DNA of 12,830 bases, from NCBI GenBank assembly GCA_026989405.1, contig JALSJL010000365.1, forward strand, positions 1 through 12,830, given 5' to 3'. A program made the position numbers and the translations under genes. The notes below the pieces were generated by a model. It ran no database searches. It saw only the letters and a list, made by a program, of their open reading frames with translations, and was not told the DNA's origin. Every line of letters begins with the position of its first letter. Within the stretch, counting starts at the first letter, position 1. Source of the DNA: Marinosulfonomonas sp. (GTDB lineage Bacteria; Pseudomonadota; Alphaproteobacteria; Rhodobacterales; Rhodobacteraceae). Of the stretch, positions 1 through 7,173 are shown piece after piece.

Positions 1-462
1 GTCAATGACCCGACCCTGTTGTTTGCCTGTCCGATCGGCATCCTGACCCAGGTTCCGGTGCCGCCCATGACAGCCTTCCCAATCTGGCCCCCGCTGGCAA
101 TTCAGCGCGAAATCTGGGCCGCCGGTGGTGTTGGCCCGACGCGTATCGAGGTGATGGAGCGCGTAAAAGGCCCGAAAACCGCCTTGCTGGCGCGCGCATC
201 CGAACGCGCCGCCGGGGCTGCTTTTGTCGCAGTTGCGCGGAAAACCGCCATGATACATGCCCTTGAGGTCATCCCGACGCTACGTCGCCAAGGCGTTGCC
301 AACAACATGCTGCGTGCAGCCGCACATTGGGCACAAGATCAGGGCGCACACGAATTTTCTTTGGCGGTTACGGCTGCAAATACCGGTGCGAATGCGCTAT
401 ACTTGCGAGCAGGGTTACAGGTGGTGGGCAATTACCACTATCGCATCAAGAACAAGAAGTGA
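1..462 (+). CDS. GNAT family N-acetyltransferase, 5' end outside the window
   Basis: The reading frame is open from base 1 and ends at TGA 460-462, giving 153 visible residues. The acetyl-CoA binding region of the GNAT fold is at about residues 88-108 of the fragment: a beta strand, then the RRQGVA loop (the family's R/Q-x-x-G-x-G/A motif), then a helix. After it come the usual strand and the 'ANALYLRAGLQVVG' turn that closes many GNAT domains. GNAT enzymes move an acetyl group from acetyl-CoA to an amine; the substrate cannot be read here. Rhodobacterales homologues I recall are clearly longer at the N-terminus, so I infer that several dozen residues lie upstream. A TTG at 19 could serve as a start but has no supporting context, so I treat the gene as truncated by the window edge. 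It is followed after 16 bases by the AhpD-like gene, suggesting one transcript. Confidence 0.88.
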   Translation, partial: VNDPTLLFACPIGILTQVPVPPMTAFPIWPPLAIQREIWAAGGVGPTRIEVMERVKGPKTALLARASERAAGAAFVAVARKTAMIHALEVIPTLRRQGVANNMLRAAAHWAQDQGAHEFSLAVTAANTGANALYLRAGLQVVGNYHYRIKNKK

Positions 463-478
463 CCGGAAGAGGCAGTTG

Positions 479-1054
479 ATGACAAGCAAGACGGACAGGA
501 TCACAGCCCTGGATCTGCCGATGGCAGAGCCCTTGCCCAAGGCCACGCAAGACTATTTCGACCTGTGTCAGGACAAGTTGGGGCTCATCCCGAACGTGTT
601 GCAGGCCTACGCCTTCGACATCGACAAGCTCAATGCTTTCACCGCGATGTATAACGACGTCATGCTGGCTGATAGCGGGCTTTCGAAACTGGAGCGCGAG
701 ATGATTGCGGTTGTCGTTTCGTCGATAAATCGCTGCTGGTATTGTCAGGTGGCCCACGGTGCCGCGGTTCGCGCGCTTTCGGGCGACCCCGCCCTGGGTG
801 AGGCGATGGTGATGAATTACCGGGTGGCAAATCTGGAGCCGCGCCAGCGTGCCATGCTTGATTTCGCCGCCAAGCTCACCACATCAAGCGCAGAGATCGA
901 AGAAGCCGACCGGCAGGCCCTGCGCGACGCCGGATTCAGCGACCGCGACATCTTTGACATCGCCAGCGTCGCGGGCTTTTTCAATATGACCAACCGCGTC
1001 GCCTCGGCGATCGACATGCAACCCAACCCGGAATACCACGCCCAGGCAAGATGA
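479..1054 (+). CDS. Peroxidase-related, AhpD-like (carboxymuconolactone decarboxylase family) protein
   Basis: 191 residues. The start is ATG 479, preceded by a strong ribosome binding site GGAAGAGG at 465-472; the frame stays open further upstream, but that part overlaps the GNAT gene and is not credible. The protein has the alkylhydroperoxidase-D fold signature: a CxxC pair (Cys86, Cys89), a His four residues after it (His93), and Glu74 twelve residues before the first Cys, which match the AhpD catalytic positions Cys130/Cys133/His137/Glu118 of M. tuberculosis. The position of AhpD His132 is taken by Tyr88 (CWYC). The closest group I recognise is the 'uncharacterised peroxidase-related enzyme' type of about 190 residues. 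The expected role is thiol-based peroxide reduction or a related redox reaction in the cytoplasm; the substrate and reducing partner are unknown. Its stop overlaps the OmpA gene start (ATGA), so the two are probably translationally coupled. Confidence 0.9.
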   Translation: MTSKTDRITALDLPMAEPLPKATQDYFDLCQDKLGLIPNVLQAYAFDIDKLNAFTAMYNDVMLADSGLSKLEREMIAVVVSSINRCWYCQVAHGAAVRALSGDPALGEAMVMNYRVANLEPRQRAMLDFAAKLTTSSAEIEEADRQALRDAGFSDRDIFDIASVAGFFNMTNRVASAIDMQPNPEYHAQAR

Positions 1055-2004
1055 AGTTCGGACCCACCATAACCCTTGCCCTGCTTGTGCTGGCCCCTTC
1101 AGTCTCGGAAGCGCTGGGGGTAGAGCTCCCGACCGGCGCTGCACAGACTGCGATCAGCGTGCGGGATGTGGACACCTACGAAGTGCCGGTCGGCGTTTTC
1201 AGCGCGGGAAATCTCCCGACCGTCACGGCCAGGGGCAAGGTCGTTTCACAGGCCTGGCGCATTCCAAACGGCGCATTCTCGACACTGCAGATCACTGATC
1301 TGCTGCGGGAACAGTTGCAGGAAGATGGCTATGATGTCGTGCTGGAATGTGAAACAGACGCCTGTGGCGGCTTCGACTTTCGCTATCGGATGGCGCTTTT
1401 CCCCGAACCGGAAATGCATGTGGACCTTGGCGATTTCCGTTATCTGACAGCACGCCGGGATGGTGACGGCGAAGACGATGAGTATATCTCGCTTGTCGTC
1501 AGCCGCGGCGGGCAGTCGGCGTTCGTGCAACTGACCCAGATTGACCCGACGGCCACAGCCGGCAACGCCGTTGTGACGTCAACAATGTCGCCCGAACCGG
1601 ATGCGTCGGTTGCGCAGGGGCTGTCACGCCCTATCGGCACCATGCTCAGCACGGTCGGGCGGGCAACGCTTGCGGGGCTTGAGTTTCCGGTCGGCTCCTC
1701 GGCGCTGGCCGGTGCAAAGCACCCTTCACTCGAAGAACTTGCGAACTGGCTGCGGGCCAACCCCGAAATGACAATTGCCCTGGTTGGTCATACAGATGCG
1801 CAAGGCTCGCTTGCTGCCAATATGGCGCTGTCGAAAAAGCGTGCTGCGTCTGTGCGCAAAGCCCTTGTCGACGAATTTGGCATTCCCGCCGCCAGAATTG
1901 AGGCGCAGGGTGTCGGCTATCTTGTTCCTCTGGCGTCGAACCTGACGCCGGACGGCCGCGAAAAAAACAGGCGGGTCGAGGTGGTTCTCACCTCGACCCG
2001 CTAA
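1051..2004 (+). CDS. Secreted OmpA-family protein with N-terminal DUF4892-like region
   Basis: 317 residues. ATG 1051 overlaps the preceding TGA by the ATGA arrangement, with a purine-rich CAGGCAAG just upstream. Residues 1-23 look like a Sec signal peptide (Lys2, hydrophobic stretch TLALLVLA, small residues near 17-22). Residues about 24-165 form a globular region with a CETDACGGFDFRY motif (Cys100 and Cys105) that resembles DUF4892 domains; the two Cys could form a disulfide in the periplasm. A low-complexity linker (about 166-200) follows. Residues about 208-317 are an OmpA C-terminal domain with HTDAQG (Asp249), LSKKRA and the closing NRRVEVVL (Arg308), the elements that hold peptidoglycan diaminopimelate. 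I see no N-terminal beta barrel and no lipobox Cys, so it is probably a periplasmic, wall-bound protein rather than a porin. The OmpA domain is clear; the DUF4892 match is from memory and less sure. Confidence 0.9.
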   Translation: MKFGPTITLALLVLAPSVSEALGVELPTGAAQTAISVRDVDTYEVPVGVFSAGNLPTVTARGKVVSQAWRIPNGAFSTLQITDLLREQLQEDGYDVVLECETDACGGFDFRYRMALFPEPEMHVDLGDFRYLTARRDGDGEDDEYISLVVSRGGQSAFVQLTQIDPTATAGNAVVTSTMSPEPDASVAQGLSRPIGTMLSTVGRATLAGLEFPVGSSALAGAKHPSLEELANWLRANPEMTIALVGHTDAQGSLAANMALSKKRAASVRKALVDEFGIPAARIEAQGVGYLVPLASNLTPDGREKNRRVEVVLTSTR

Positions 2005-2034
2005 AAAGTCTCACTCGTTAAAAAAACGAGAGAC
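2003..2034 (-). terminator. Rho-independent terminator of lysR
   Basis: Read on the minus strand, directly after the lysR TAG (2036-2038) comes a hairpin: GTCT paired with AGAC (2008-2011 with 2031-2034), a two-base bulge (2012-2013), then AACGAG paired with CTCGTT (2014-2019 with 2025-2030), with a five-base loop. It is followed by TTTTT (complement of 2003-2007). This is a good intrinsic terminator for minus-strand transcription. On the plus strand the bases after the stem are GCTACC, with no T run, so it should not stop the OmpA transcript efficiently. Its T run overlaps the last two bases of the OmpA stop codon (2002-2004). Confidence 0.75.
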
Positions 2035-2035
2035 G

Positions 2036-2941
2036 CTACCACTTGTCAGGGCCCTTTTCAGCGAAAGCGTGCACCAGGAAATCGATGAAGGCACGCACTT
2101 TCGGCTGCGTGAACCGGCCCGGAGGATAAACCGCATAGATACCTTGCGTCTCGACAGGCAGATCGGGAATGGCTTCTTCAACCAATCCGTCTTTCATTGC
2201 GTCAGCATACAGAAACGAGGGCAGGTAGGCTATTCCAAGGCCGGAAATGGCAGCATTCAGCAGCGATTGTCCGTCATTGACCGTCAGCCAGCCGGCAGTG
2301 CGTACCTGACGTTTTTCACCCGAGGGGGCAGTCAATTTCCAGACGGCGCTGTTGGCCTGGTTGGAATAGTGCAGCAGCTTGTGCTCATTGAGGTCGTCGA
2401 TCTTGCTCGGACGGCCATATTTTTCAAAATAGGCCGGCGAGGCGATCATCCTCTTGGTGGTCTCGGTCAGCTTGCGGGCACGCAGCGTGCTGTCCTCAAG
2501 CTCTCCGATCCTGATGGCCATGTCGAACCCTTCCGAGATCAGTTCGACATAGCGGTTGTTGAGGACCATGTTGACCGTGATATCGGAAAATTCCCGCAGG
2601 AAATCCCCGATCACCGGCGACAGATGGTTCACACCAAAGTCCGTCGCAACCGAAATCCGCAGCAGACCCGATGGAGCAGATTGCATCGAAGTCACAAGCG
2701 CATCGGCTTCGCCTGCGTCATTCAAGACGCGGCGGGCACGATCATAGTATGCCAGTCCTATTTCCGTGGGCGACACCCTCCGTGTCGTCCTGTTCAGCAG
2801 CCTTGCACCTAACCTCGCCTCCAACGAGGATACATGCTTGGAGACAGCAGACTTTGAAATCCCCATCTTCTTGGCCGCATCCGTGAAACCGCCTTGATCC
2901 ACGACTGTGGCAAAGGCTTCCATTTCAGTCAGTCGGTCCAT
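2036..2941 (-). CDS. LysR-family transcriptional regulator
   Basis: 301 residues, the normal length for this family. Start ATG 2939-2941, with TAAGGT (complement of 2950-2955) about eight bases upstream as ribosome binding site. Residues 1-60 are the winged helix-turn-helix: the MEAFATVVDQGGFTDAAKKM opening, the recognition helix around SKSAVSKHVSSLEARLG (29-45) and the LLNRTTRRVSPTE wing (48-60). Residues about 90-295 form the periplasmic-binding-like effector domain (GLLRISVATDFG onward). It belongs by appearance to the CrgA/DhcR-type branch often annotated as generic regulators. The ligand cannot be predicted. It lies 175 bases downstream of fadH on the same strand and ends at its own terminator; it is not divergent from an obvious target gene, so the regulon is unclear, though fadH is a reasonable first guess. 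Confidence 0.95.
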   Translation of the reverse strand: MDRLTEMEAFATVVDQGGFTDAAKKMGISKSAVSKHVSSLEARLGARLLNRTTRRVSPTEIGLAYYDRARRVLNDAGEADALVTSMQSAPSGLLRISVATDFGVNHLSPVIGDFLREFSDITVNMVLNNRYVELISEGFDMAIRIGELEDSTLRARKLTETTKRMIASPAYFEKYGRPSKIDDLNEHKLLHYSNQANSAVWKLTAPSGEKRQVRTAGWLTVNDGQSLLNAAISGLGIAYLPSFLYADAMKDGLVEEAIPDLPVETQGIYAVYPPGRFTQPKVRAFIDFLVHAFAEKGPDKW

Positions 2942-3116
2942 TATGCGTTACCTTAAGTCCTTGGGCCCCTCACGACGAAGGTATCATGTGCAATTCAGGC
3001 GAATTTGCGTTCTGCGCCGGACAATACTTTGGATTTATTCTGCAATAGGCCGCAATCAAGAACAATCCACCAGCAATTTCGCCGCATTCTTCAACAAATC
3101 ATTGATATTACACAGA
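2942..3116. other. AT-richer intergenic region between lysR and fadH
   Basis: These 175 bases are visibly richer in A and T than the flanking genes, especially 3021-3116. The region must hold the lysR promoter unless lysR is read through from fadH. On the minus strand there is a weak candidate: TTGATT (complement of 3054-3059), a 16-base spacer and TAAATC, which matches the sigma-70 consensus poorly. No terminator-like hairpin with a T run follows the fadH stop. A five-base inverted repeat CAGAT/ATCTG (3113-3117 and 3123-3127) spans the fadH stop codon but is too short to interpret. Confidence 0.35.
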
Positions 3117-5141
3117 TTAAATATCTGCCGCAAGTCTGACTGCCTGATCGATGGCGCGCTTTGCATCAAGCTCGTCCGCCCGGTCGGCACCACCAACCAC
3201 GTGGACAATTGCCTTTCTGGCCAAGAGTTCGTCCGCAAGACTCTTTTCGCTTACCTGGCCTGCACACAACACAACATTCTCAGCCACAATTTTGTCCAGT
3301 TTTGGCTCGGGGGCACCATGGGACACGACCAAGCCATCGGGATAGATACGCTCATAGTTCACGCCGCTGAGCATCTTGACGCCCTTCATTGCCAGAATGG
3401 CACGGTGTATCCATCCGGTAGTCTTGCCCAGTCGCTTGCCGGGCTTTTCGGCCTTGCGCTGCAGCATCGTGATTTTCCGCGGAGCCGGCGCGGGGTGCGG
3501 GCCCTGCGGGTCAAGACCACCCCGATATTCTTGCGGATCGGCAACCCCCCATTCTTCCAGCCATGCCTGCAGGTCCAGGGTCGGGCTGTCTTCTTCGGCA
3601 AGAAACTCGGCGACATCAAAGCCGATCCCGCCGGCGCCGACAATGGCAACCGACGCCCCTACCGGCGCGCCATTGCTCAGCACGTCGATATACGAAAGCA
3701 CATTCGGCTGGTCCTGCCCCGGGATTTCCGGATCACGCGGGCGCACGCCCGTAGCGATGACAACCTCATCGAACCGGGCAAGTTCATCGGCTGTCGCCGC
3801 ATGACCCAGCCGCACGTCAACACCCGATTTTTCCAACATGTGATCGAACCAGGTGACCAGACCGCGAAACTCTTCCTTGCCCGGAATGACCTTCGCCATG
3901 TTCAGCTGACCGCCGATTTCATCGGCTTTTTCGAACAAGGTGACCCGGTGACCGCGCTGATCCGCCGTCAGCGCCGCCGAAAGCCCGGCAGGGCCGGCGC
4001 CCACGACTGCTATGCTTTTGGGCTGTTCGGCGGGGCTGATCGCCAATTCGGTCTCGTGACATGCGCGCGGGTTCACAAGGCAGGTTGAAATCTTGCCGCT
4101 GAACGTATGATCCAGACAGGCCTGGTTGCAGGCAATGCAGGGCGTGATCTCGGCCGAACGGCCTTGCTGCGCCTTGAGCACGAAATCGGGGTCCGCAAGA
4201 AACGGCCGCGCCATCGACACCATGTTCGCGCATCCATCCGCCAGCAATTTTTCTGCAACATCCGGCGTATTGATCCGGTTTGAGGTCACGATCGGCACGG
4301 CGACCTCCCCCATCAACTTGCGTGTGACCCAGGCAAAAGCCGCCCGCGGCACAGAGGTTGCGATGGTCGGAATACGGGCCTCATGCCAGCCGATCCCGGT
4401 GTTGATGATCGTGGCCCCCGCCTTTTCAACCTCTTTGGCCAGCAAGACGACTTCGTCCCAGGTCGAGCCCTCGGGAACAAGATCAATCATGCTGAGCCGG
4501 TAGATGACGATGAAATCCTTGCCCACAGCCTTGCGAACCCGCCGCATGACCTCAAGCGGCAGCCGCATGCGGTTTTCATACGGCCCGCCCCAGCGGTCGG
4601 TGCGCTTGTTGGTCCGGGTGACGAGAAACTGATTGAGGAAATAGCCCTCGGATCCCATCACCTCGACCCCGTCGTAACCCGCCTCACGCGCGCGTTGGGC
4701 CGCAGTGGCCATGTCCGATATCTGCTTTTCAATGCCTTCATCGTCCAGTTCCCTGGGCACAAAGGGCGAGATTGGCGACTTGATCGCAGACGGGGCGACG
4801 CATTCGGGGCTGTAGGCATAGCGTCCCGCGTGCAATATCTGCATGGCGATCTTGCCGCCGGCATCGTGCACCCGGTCGGTGACGATACGGTGGTTCGCAA
4901 TATCTTCAGCGCTGAAAAGGCCGGCAGCCCCCGGAAAAACGCCGCCCTCCCGGTTTGGAGCCATGCCGCCCGTCACCATCAGCCCGACGCCGCCGCGCGC
5001 ACGCTCGGCATAAAACTCGGCGACCCGGTTCCAGTCCCTGGTTTCTTCCAGGCCGGTATGCATGGACCCCATCAGCACCCGGTTTTTCAGCGTGGTGAAA
5101 CCCAGGTCCAGCGGGGCGAAAAGATGTGGGTAGTCGCTCAT
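3117..5141 (-). CDS. fadH: NADPH-dependent 2,4-dienoyl-CoA reductase
   Basis: 674 residues, against 672 in E. coli FadH. It reduces 2,4-dienoyl-CoA intermediates of unsaturated fatty acid beta-oxidation with NADPH, using FMN, FAD and a 4Fe-4S cluster. Residues 1-330 are the old-yellow-enzyme TIM barrel with active-site candidates Tyr167 (GSEGYFLNQF) and His253 (GIGWHEARIP), matching E. coli Tyr166 and His252. The cluster ligands are Cys335, Cys338, Cys342 and Cys354 (CX2CX3CX11C, the E. coli spacing). A first nucleotide motif GAGPAG lies at 381-386 and a second, GAGGIG, at about 502-507. The C-terminal half also keeps GKTTGWIHR and ends like FadH. Start ATG 5139-5141 has AGGAG six bases upstream. 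The upstream gap to the 125-residue protein gene is 135 bases, so it may be read with that cluster or from its own promoter. The family includes other flavin oxidoreductases, but all key residues fit FadH. Confidence 0.95.
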   Translation of the reverse strand: MSDYPHLFAPLDLGFTTLKNRVLMGSMHTGLEETRDWNRVAEFYAERARGGVGLMVTGGMAPNREGGVFPGAAGLFSAEDIANHRIVTDRVHDAGGKIAMQILHAGRYAYSPECVAPSAIKSPISPFVPRELDDEGIEKQISDMATAAQRAREAGYDGVEVMGSEGYFLNQFLVTRTNKRTDRWGGPYENRMRLPLEVMRRVRKAVGKDFIVIYRLSMIDLVPEGSTWDEVVLLAKEVEKAGATIINTGIGWHEARIPTIATSVPRAAFAWVTRKLMGEVAVPIVTSNRINTPDVAEKLLADGCANMVSMARPFLADPDFVLKAQQGRSAEITPCIACNQACLDHTFSGKISTCLVNPRACHETELAISPAEQPKSIAVVGAGPAGLSAALTADQRGHRVTLFEKADEIGGQLNMAKVIPGKEEFRGLVTWFDHMLEKSGVDVRLGHAATADELARFDEVVIATGVRPRDPEIPGQDQPNVLSYIDVLSNGAPVGASVAIVGAGGIGFDVAEFLAEEDSPTLDLQAWLEEWGVADPQEYRGGLDPQGPHPAPAPRKITMLQRKAEKPGKRLGKTTGWIHRAILAMKGVKMLSGVNYERIYPDGLVVSHGAPEPKLDKIVAENVVLCAGQVSEKSLADELLARKAIVHVVGGADRADELDAKRAIDQAVRLAADI

Positions 5142-5276
5142 GGGTCTCTCCTGTTTCCGCAGATCATGGCAAGGCGGGTTCGCCCTGTCACGCCCGACGC
5201 CACGTCACAACCCGAAGCGGCCGCAACCCACCGGTTCACCACACCCATGGCTGGCCTTGCCGCGCAGGCCTGCCGC

Positions 5277-5657
5277 CTACTGGCTCACTTCCAGGCAATG
5301 CCGCCGGAACGCCCGTTTCAACATGTCCAGCTCGGCGCGCAGCAATTCGACTTCAACCCTGATATCGTCTTCAAGCGGTTCGCCGGTTATCAGCGTAAAA
5401 GACGCCAGAACAGACCCGCCGGCCCGATCCTGTATCAGGAACACCTGGACGCCATCGTTGAGATGCTCCGCCTTGACCGGCACACGCAACACCCATTGGC
5501 CGGGCGTGTCCGGATCGGCCGTGAGGCTGTGCTCAATCGCCTCGCCAAGCAGGGTAACGTGGATGTCGGGCGCATCTTCACCTTGCAGCGCGCCCCTCAC
5601 GACCCCTTCCCAGGTGCCCGCAACAAACCGGGTTTTTTCGACCTGGATGTCTGACAT
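5277..5657 (-). CDS. Small conserved-looking protein of unknown function
   Basis: 126 residues with the start at ATG 5655-5657, chosen because AGGAG lies six bases upstream; an earlier in-frame ATG at 5681 would overlap the preceding gene and has a poorer context. I do not recognise a family. The protein has no signal peptide, no membrane segment and one Cys (Cys121). Residues about 1-95 look like a beta-rich domain (alternating hydrophobic strands such as DIHVTLL, WVLRVPV, VQVFLIQD, LASFTLI). Residues about 98-121 form a charged amphipathic helix (IRVEVELLRAELDMLKRAF) that could act in oligomerisation. It starts 10 bases after the stop of the DUF6478-like gene, so the two are almost certainly in one transcript and may work together. 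Function unknown. Confidence 0.82.
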   Translation of the reverse strand: MSDIQVEKTRFVAGTWEGVVRGALQGEDAPDIHVTLLGEAIEHSLTADPDTPGQWVLRVPVKAEHLNDGVQVFLIQDRAGGSVLASFTLITGEPLEDDIRVEVELLRAELDMLKRAFRRHCLEVSQ

Positions 5658-5667
5658 CCTGCTCTCC

Positions 5668-6462
5668 TCAGACCTCTGCACGCGGTCGGCGTGACAGTGT
5701 TATGTCGCGCAACACGATCTGGTTCAACTGCGGCCCCTCCAGGATCAGGTCCATCCAGGCGCGCTCCAGCCGTTTTTCATTCAGGTTTGTATAGGCAAGA
5801 TCAAAATCCGCGCTGGCCTTGCCATCGACGATTTGCAGCTCGCGCACCAGTTGCTCACAGTTTGGCCCATGCTGGATGTTCAGGCGCGCAAAAATTTCCA
5901 GCGGCTGCTCAAGTTCGATACTTGCCTCCAATCGCACAAGGTGGCGCCGTTTCAGCCCGTCAATGGCGGCCCGCGGAAGGTCAAGAACAAGCGAAAGAAA
6001 ACTGCCGTCAAACCTGAAGACATCCAGTTGCAATCCAAACGGCGCCAGATCGTTGTCGCGGTGGTTGCGCACCTGGCGCAGGGTCAACTCGGATATCTCA
6101 CAGTCGTGAAATACACGCAGTTCCTGGCCGACCATGTCCCTGGTCTGGACCGCAGCTATTCCGGGGGGGCTGATCGGCCCGCGCCAGATCTCTGGCCGCC
6201 ACGCCCAATCCGAATGCAACGGCGCTTCGATGGCGTTTGATCCGATCAGCGGCAATGCAAGCCGCCCGTCGGCAATATGGATGACCCGATCCAACCGGCG
6301 CCGAAGCTGACGTGCACGGCTGCGAAGCTGGCGCAGTTCCGATATGGGGGTCTCGTTTGCCTTGTCTGCAATCTGGCTCCAGCGCCGCACGGCGCGGCGG
6401 TGCATCAAGAGATCCGTCAGTTTCTGCCTGCGCCTGGCCATATCAACCCAAACCTTCGCCAT
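5668..6462 (-). CDS. DUF6478-like protein, function unknown
   Basis: 264 residues from ATG 6460-6462. The start is uncertain: the frame is open to a TTG at 6507, and ATG 6439-6441 is another option with AAGG about 11 bases upstream; none has an ideal ribosome binding site. The N-terminal part (about 5-60) is strongly Arg-rich and helical (ARRRQK, HRRAVRRW, RSRARQLRRRLDR). The rest contains DWAWRPEIWRGP (85-96), VFHDCEISELTLRQVRN (118-133), FDGSFLSLVLDLP (151-163), IFARLNIQHGPN (190-201) and a C-terminal LRDITLSRRPRAEV. From memory this pattern matches the Rhodobacterales family now called DUF6478; that name is recalled, not searched. No membrane segment or signal peptide is visible, and no catalytic motif is recognisable. 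The order of aromatic and beta-strand blocks would suit a binding domain, but this is only an impression. It is 48 bases downstream of the lipoprotein gene and 10 bases upstream of the small unknown gene. Confidence 0.85.
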   Translation of the reverse strand: MAKVWVDMARRRQKLTDLLMHRRAVRRWSQIADKANETPISELRQLRSRARQLRRRLDRVIHIADGRLALPLIGSNAIEAPLHSDWAWRPEIWRGPISPPGIAAVQTRDMVGQELRVFHDCEISELTLRQVRNHRDNDLAPFGLQLDVFRFDGSFLSLVLDLPRAAIDGLKRRHLVRLEASIELEQPLEIFARLNIQHGPNCEQLVRELQIVDGKASADFDLAYTNLNEKRLERAWMDLILEGPQLNQIVLRDITLSRRPRAEV

Positions 6463-6510
6463 GGGGCTTTGCAGGACACTTGCACACCATTCGTTTCGAG
6501 AAAGCAAATT

Positions 6511-7173
6511 TCATGACTCAACCGGGCCGGCGGCCGTCGGGTTTGCCCGATGAACCCGATCCATGAAATTCATGATCGTCTGCATCGCCTCGTCATCGCT
6601 CATGGGCTTGTCACTGAAGGTGATGACGCTCAAGGTAACGATCCGGCCCTCCAGGTCGAACAATGCACGCCAGTATTCCGGCTCCAGCCCGACAACCTTG
6701 TCAAATCCCGTGTCGCGGACCTTCATGACAAGTGCGCCCCCTTCGACGCGGGTGCTCAACACCTCCACCGAAGACGCGCGCCCGTCGCGGGCCAGCGCCG
6801 CGCGCCCCTTGTCAGACTTGAAAAACGCGGTCAGCCTGTCAAGAGAGCGGTCGATATTTGCGACCGGCTGCGTCGCAACCGATGCCGTCAGGATAGCAGG
6901 GATGCCCGGAGCCGGCGCTGCCGGATTACCCGAGATCGACGCGCAGCTGGCCAACAAGACGAAATCGCCTTTTGGCGTCGTGCTCAGCGCAGACCGGTCG
7001 ACACAGTAGCCCGGCGGCCCCGCGATCACGACATTTCCGCCGGCCACAGACGCCCTGTTGACCGGCGCACCGAAAAAGGGCAATCCAGCCCCCAGTTCGG
7101 CGCAGGCGGACAGCAAGAACAGTATTGGAAAGACCTGCCAGAAACGGAAGGATTTACAGGTCCATGTAAACAT
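6511..7173 (-). CDS. Small putative lipoprotein of unknown function
   Basis: 220 residues from ATG 7171-7173, which lies 20 bases inside the 3' end of ilvD. The frame stays open much further into ilvD, but only this start gives a proper signal: residues 1-23 have Lys/Arg followed by a hydrophobic core (VFPILFLL) and the lipobox LSAC with Cys24, typical of signal peptidase II substrates. The mature protein should be lipid-anchored at the cell envelope. It holds a GPPGYCVD motif (Cys57) and a second Cys at 77 (LLASC), which may form a disulfide, then a mixed alpha/beta region ending in a helix (DDEAMQTIMNFMDRVHRA). I recall similar proteins with the PGYC-V/I-D motif in Rhodobacterales, all uncharacterised. 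The overlap suggests translation coupled to ilvD; I see only a weak ribosome binding site (GTGAG). Confidence 0.82.
   Translation of the reverse strand: MFTWTCKSFRFWQVFPILFLLSACAELGAGLPFFGAPVNRASVAGGNVVIAGPPGYCVDRSALSTTPKGDFVLLASCASISGNPAAPAPGIPAILTASVATQPVANIDRSLDRLTAFFKSDKGRAALARDGRASSVEVLSTRVEGGALVMKVRDTGFDKVVGLEPEYWRALFDLEGRIVTLSVITFSDKPMSDDEAMQTIMNFMDRVHRANPTAAGPVES

Noticed and set aside
3113..3127. Inverted repeat CAGAT/ATCTG at the fadH stop as a terminator
   Set aside because: The stem is only five pairs, AT-rich and not followed by a T run on the minus strand.
2907..4088. Long plus-strand open frame opposite fadH
   Set aside because: It lies antisense to the well-supported fadH gene, shows no domain and has the composition expected of a shadow frame in GC-rich DNA.
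5142..5276. Possible small gene, terminator or promoter between fadH and the small unknown gene
   Set aside because: The stretch is GC-rich with only short GGCC/AGGCC pairings, no T run, no convincing hexamers and no frame with start and ribosome binding site.
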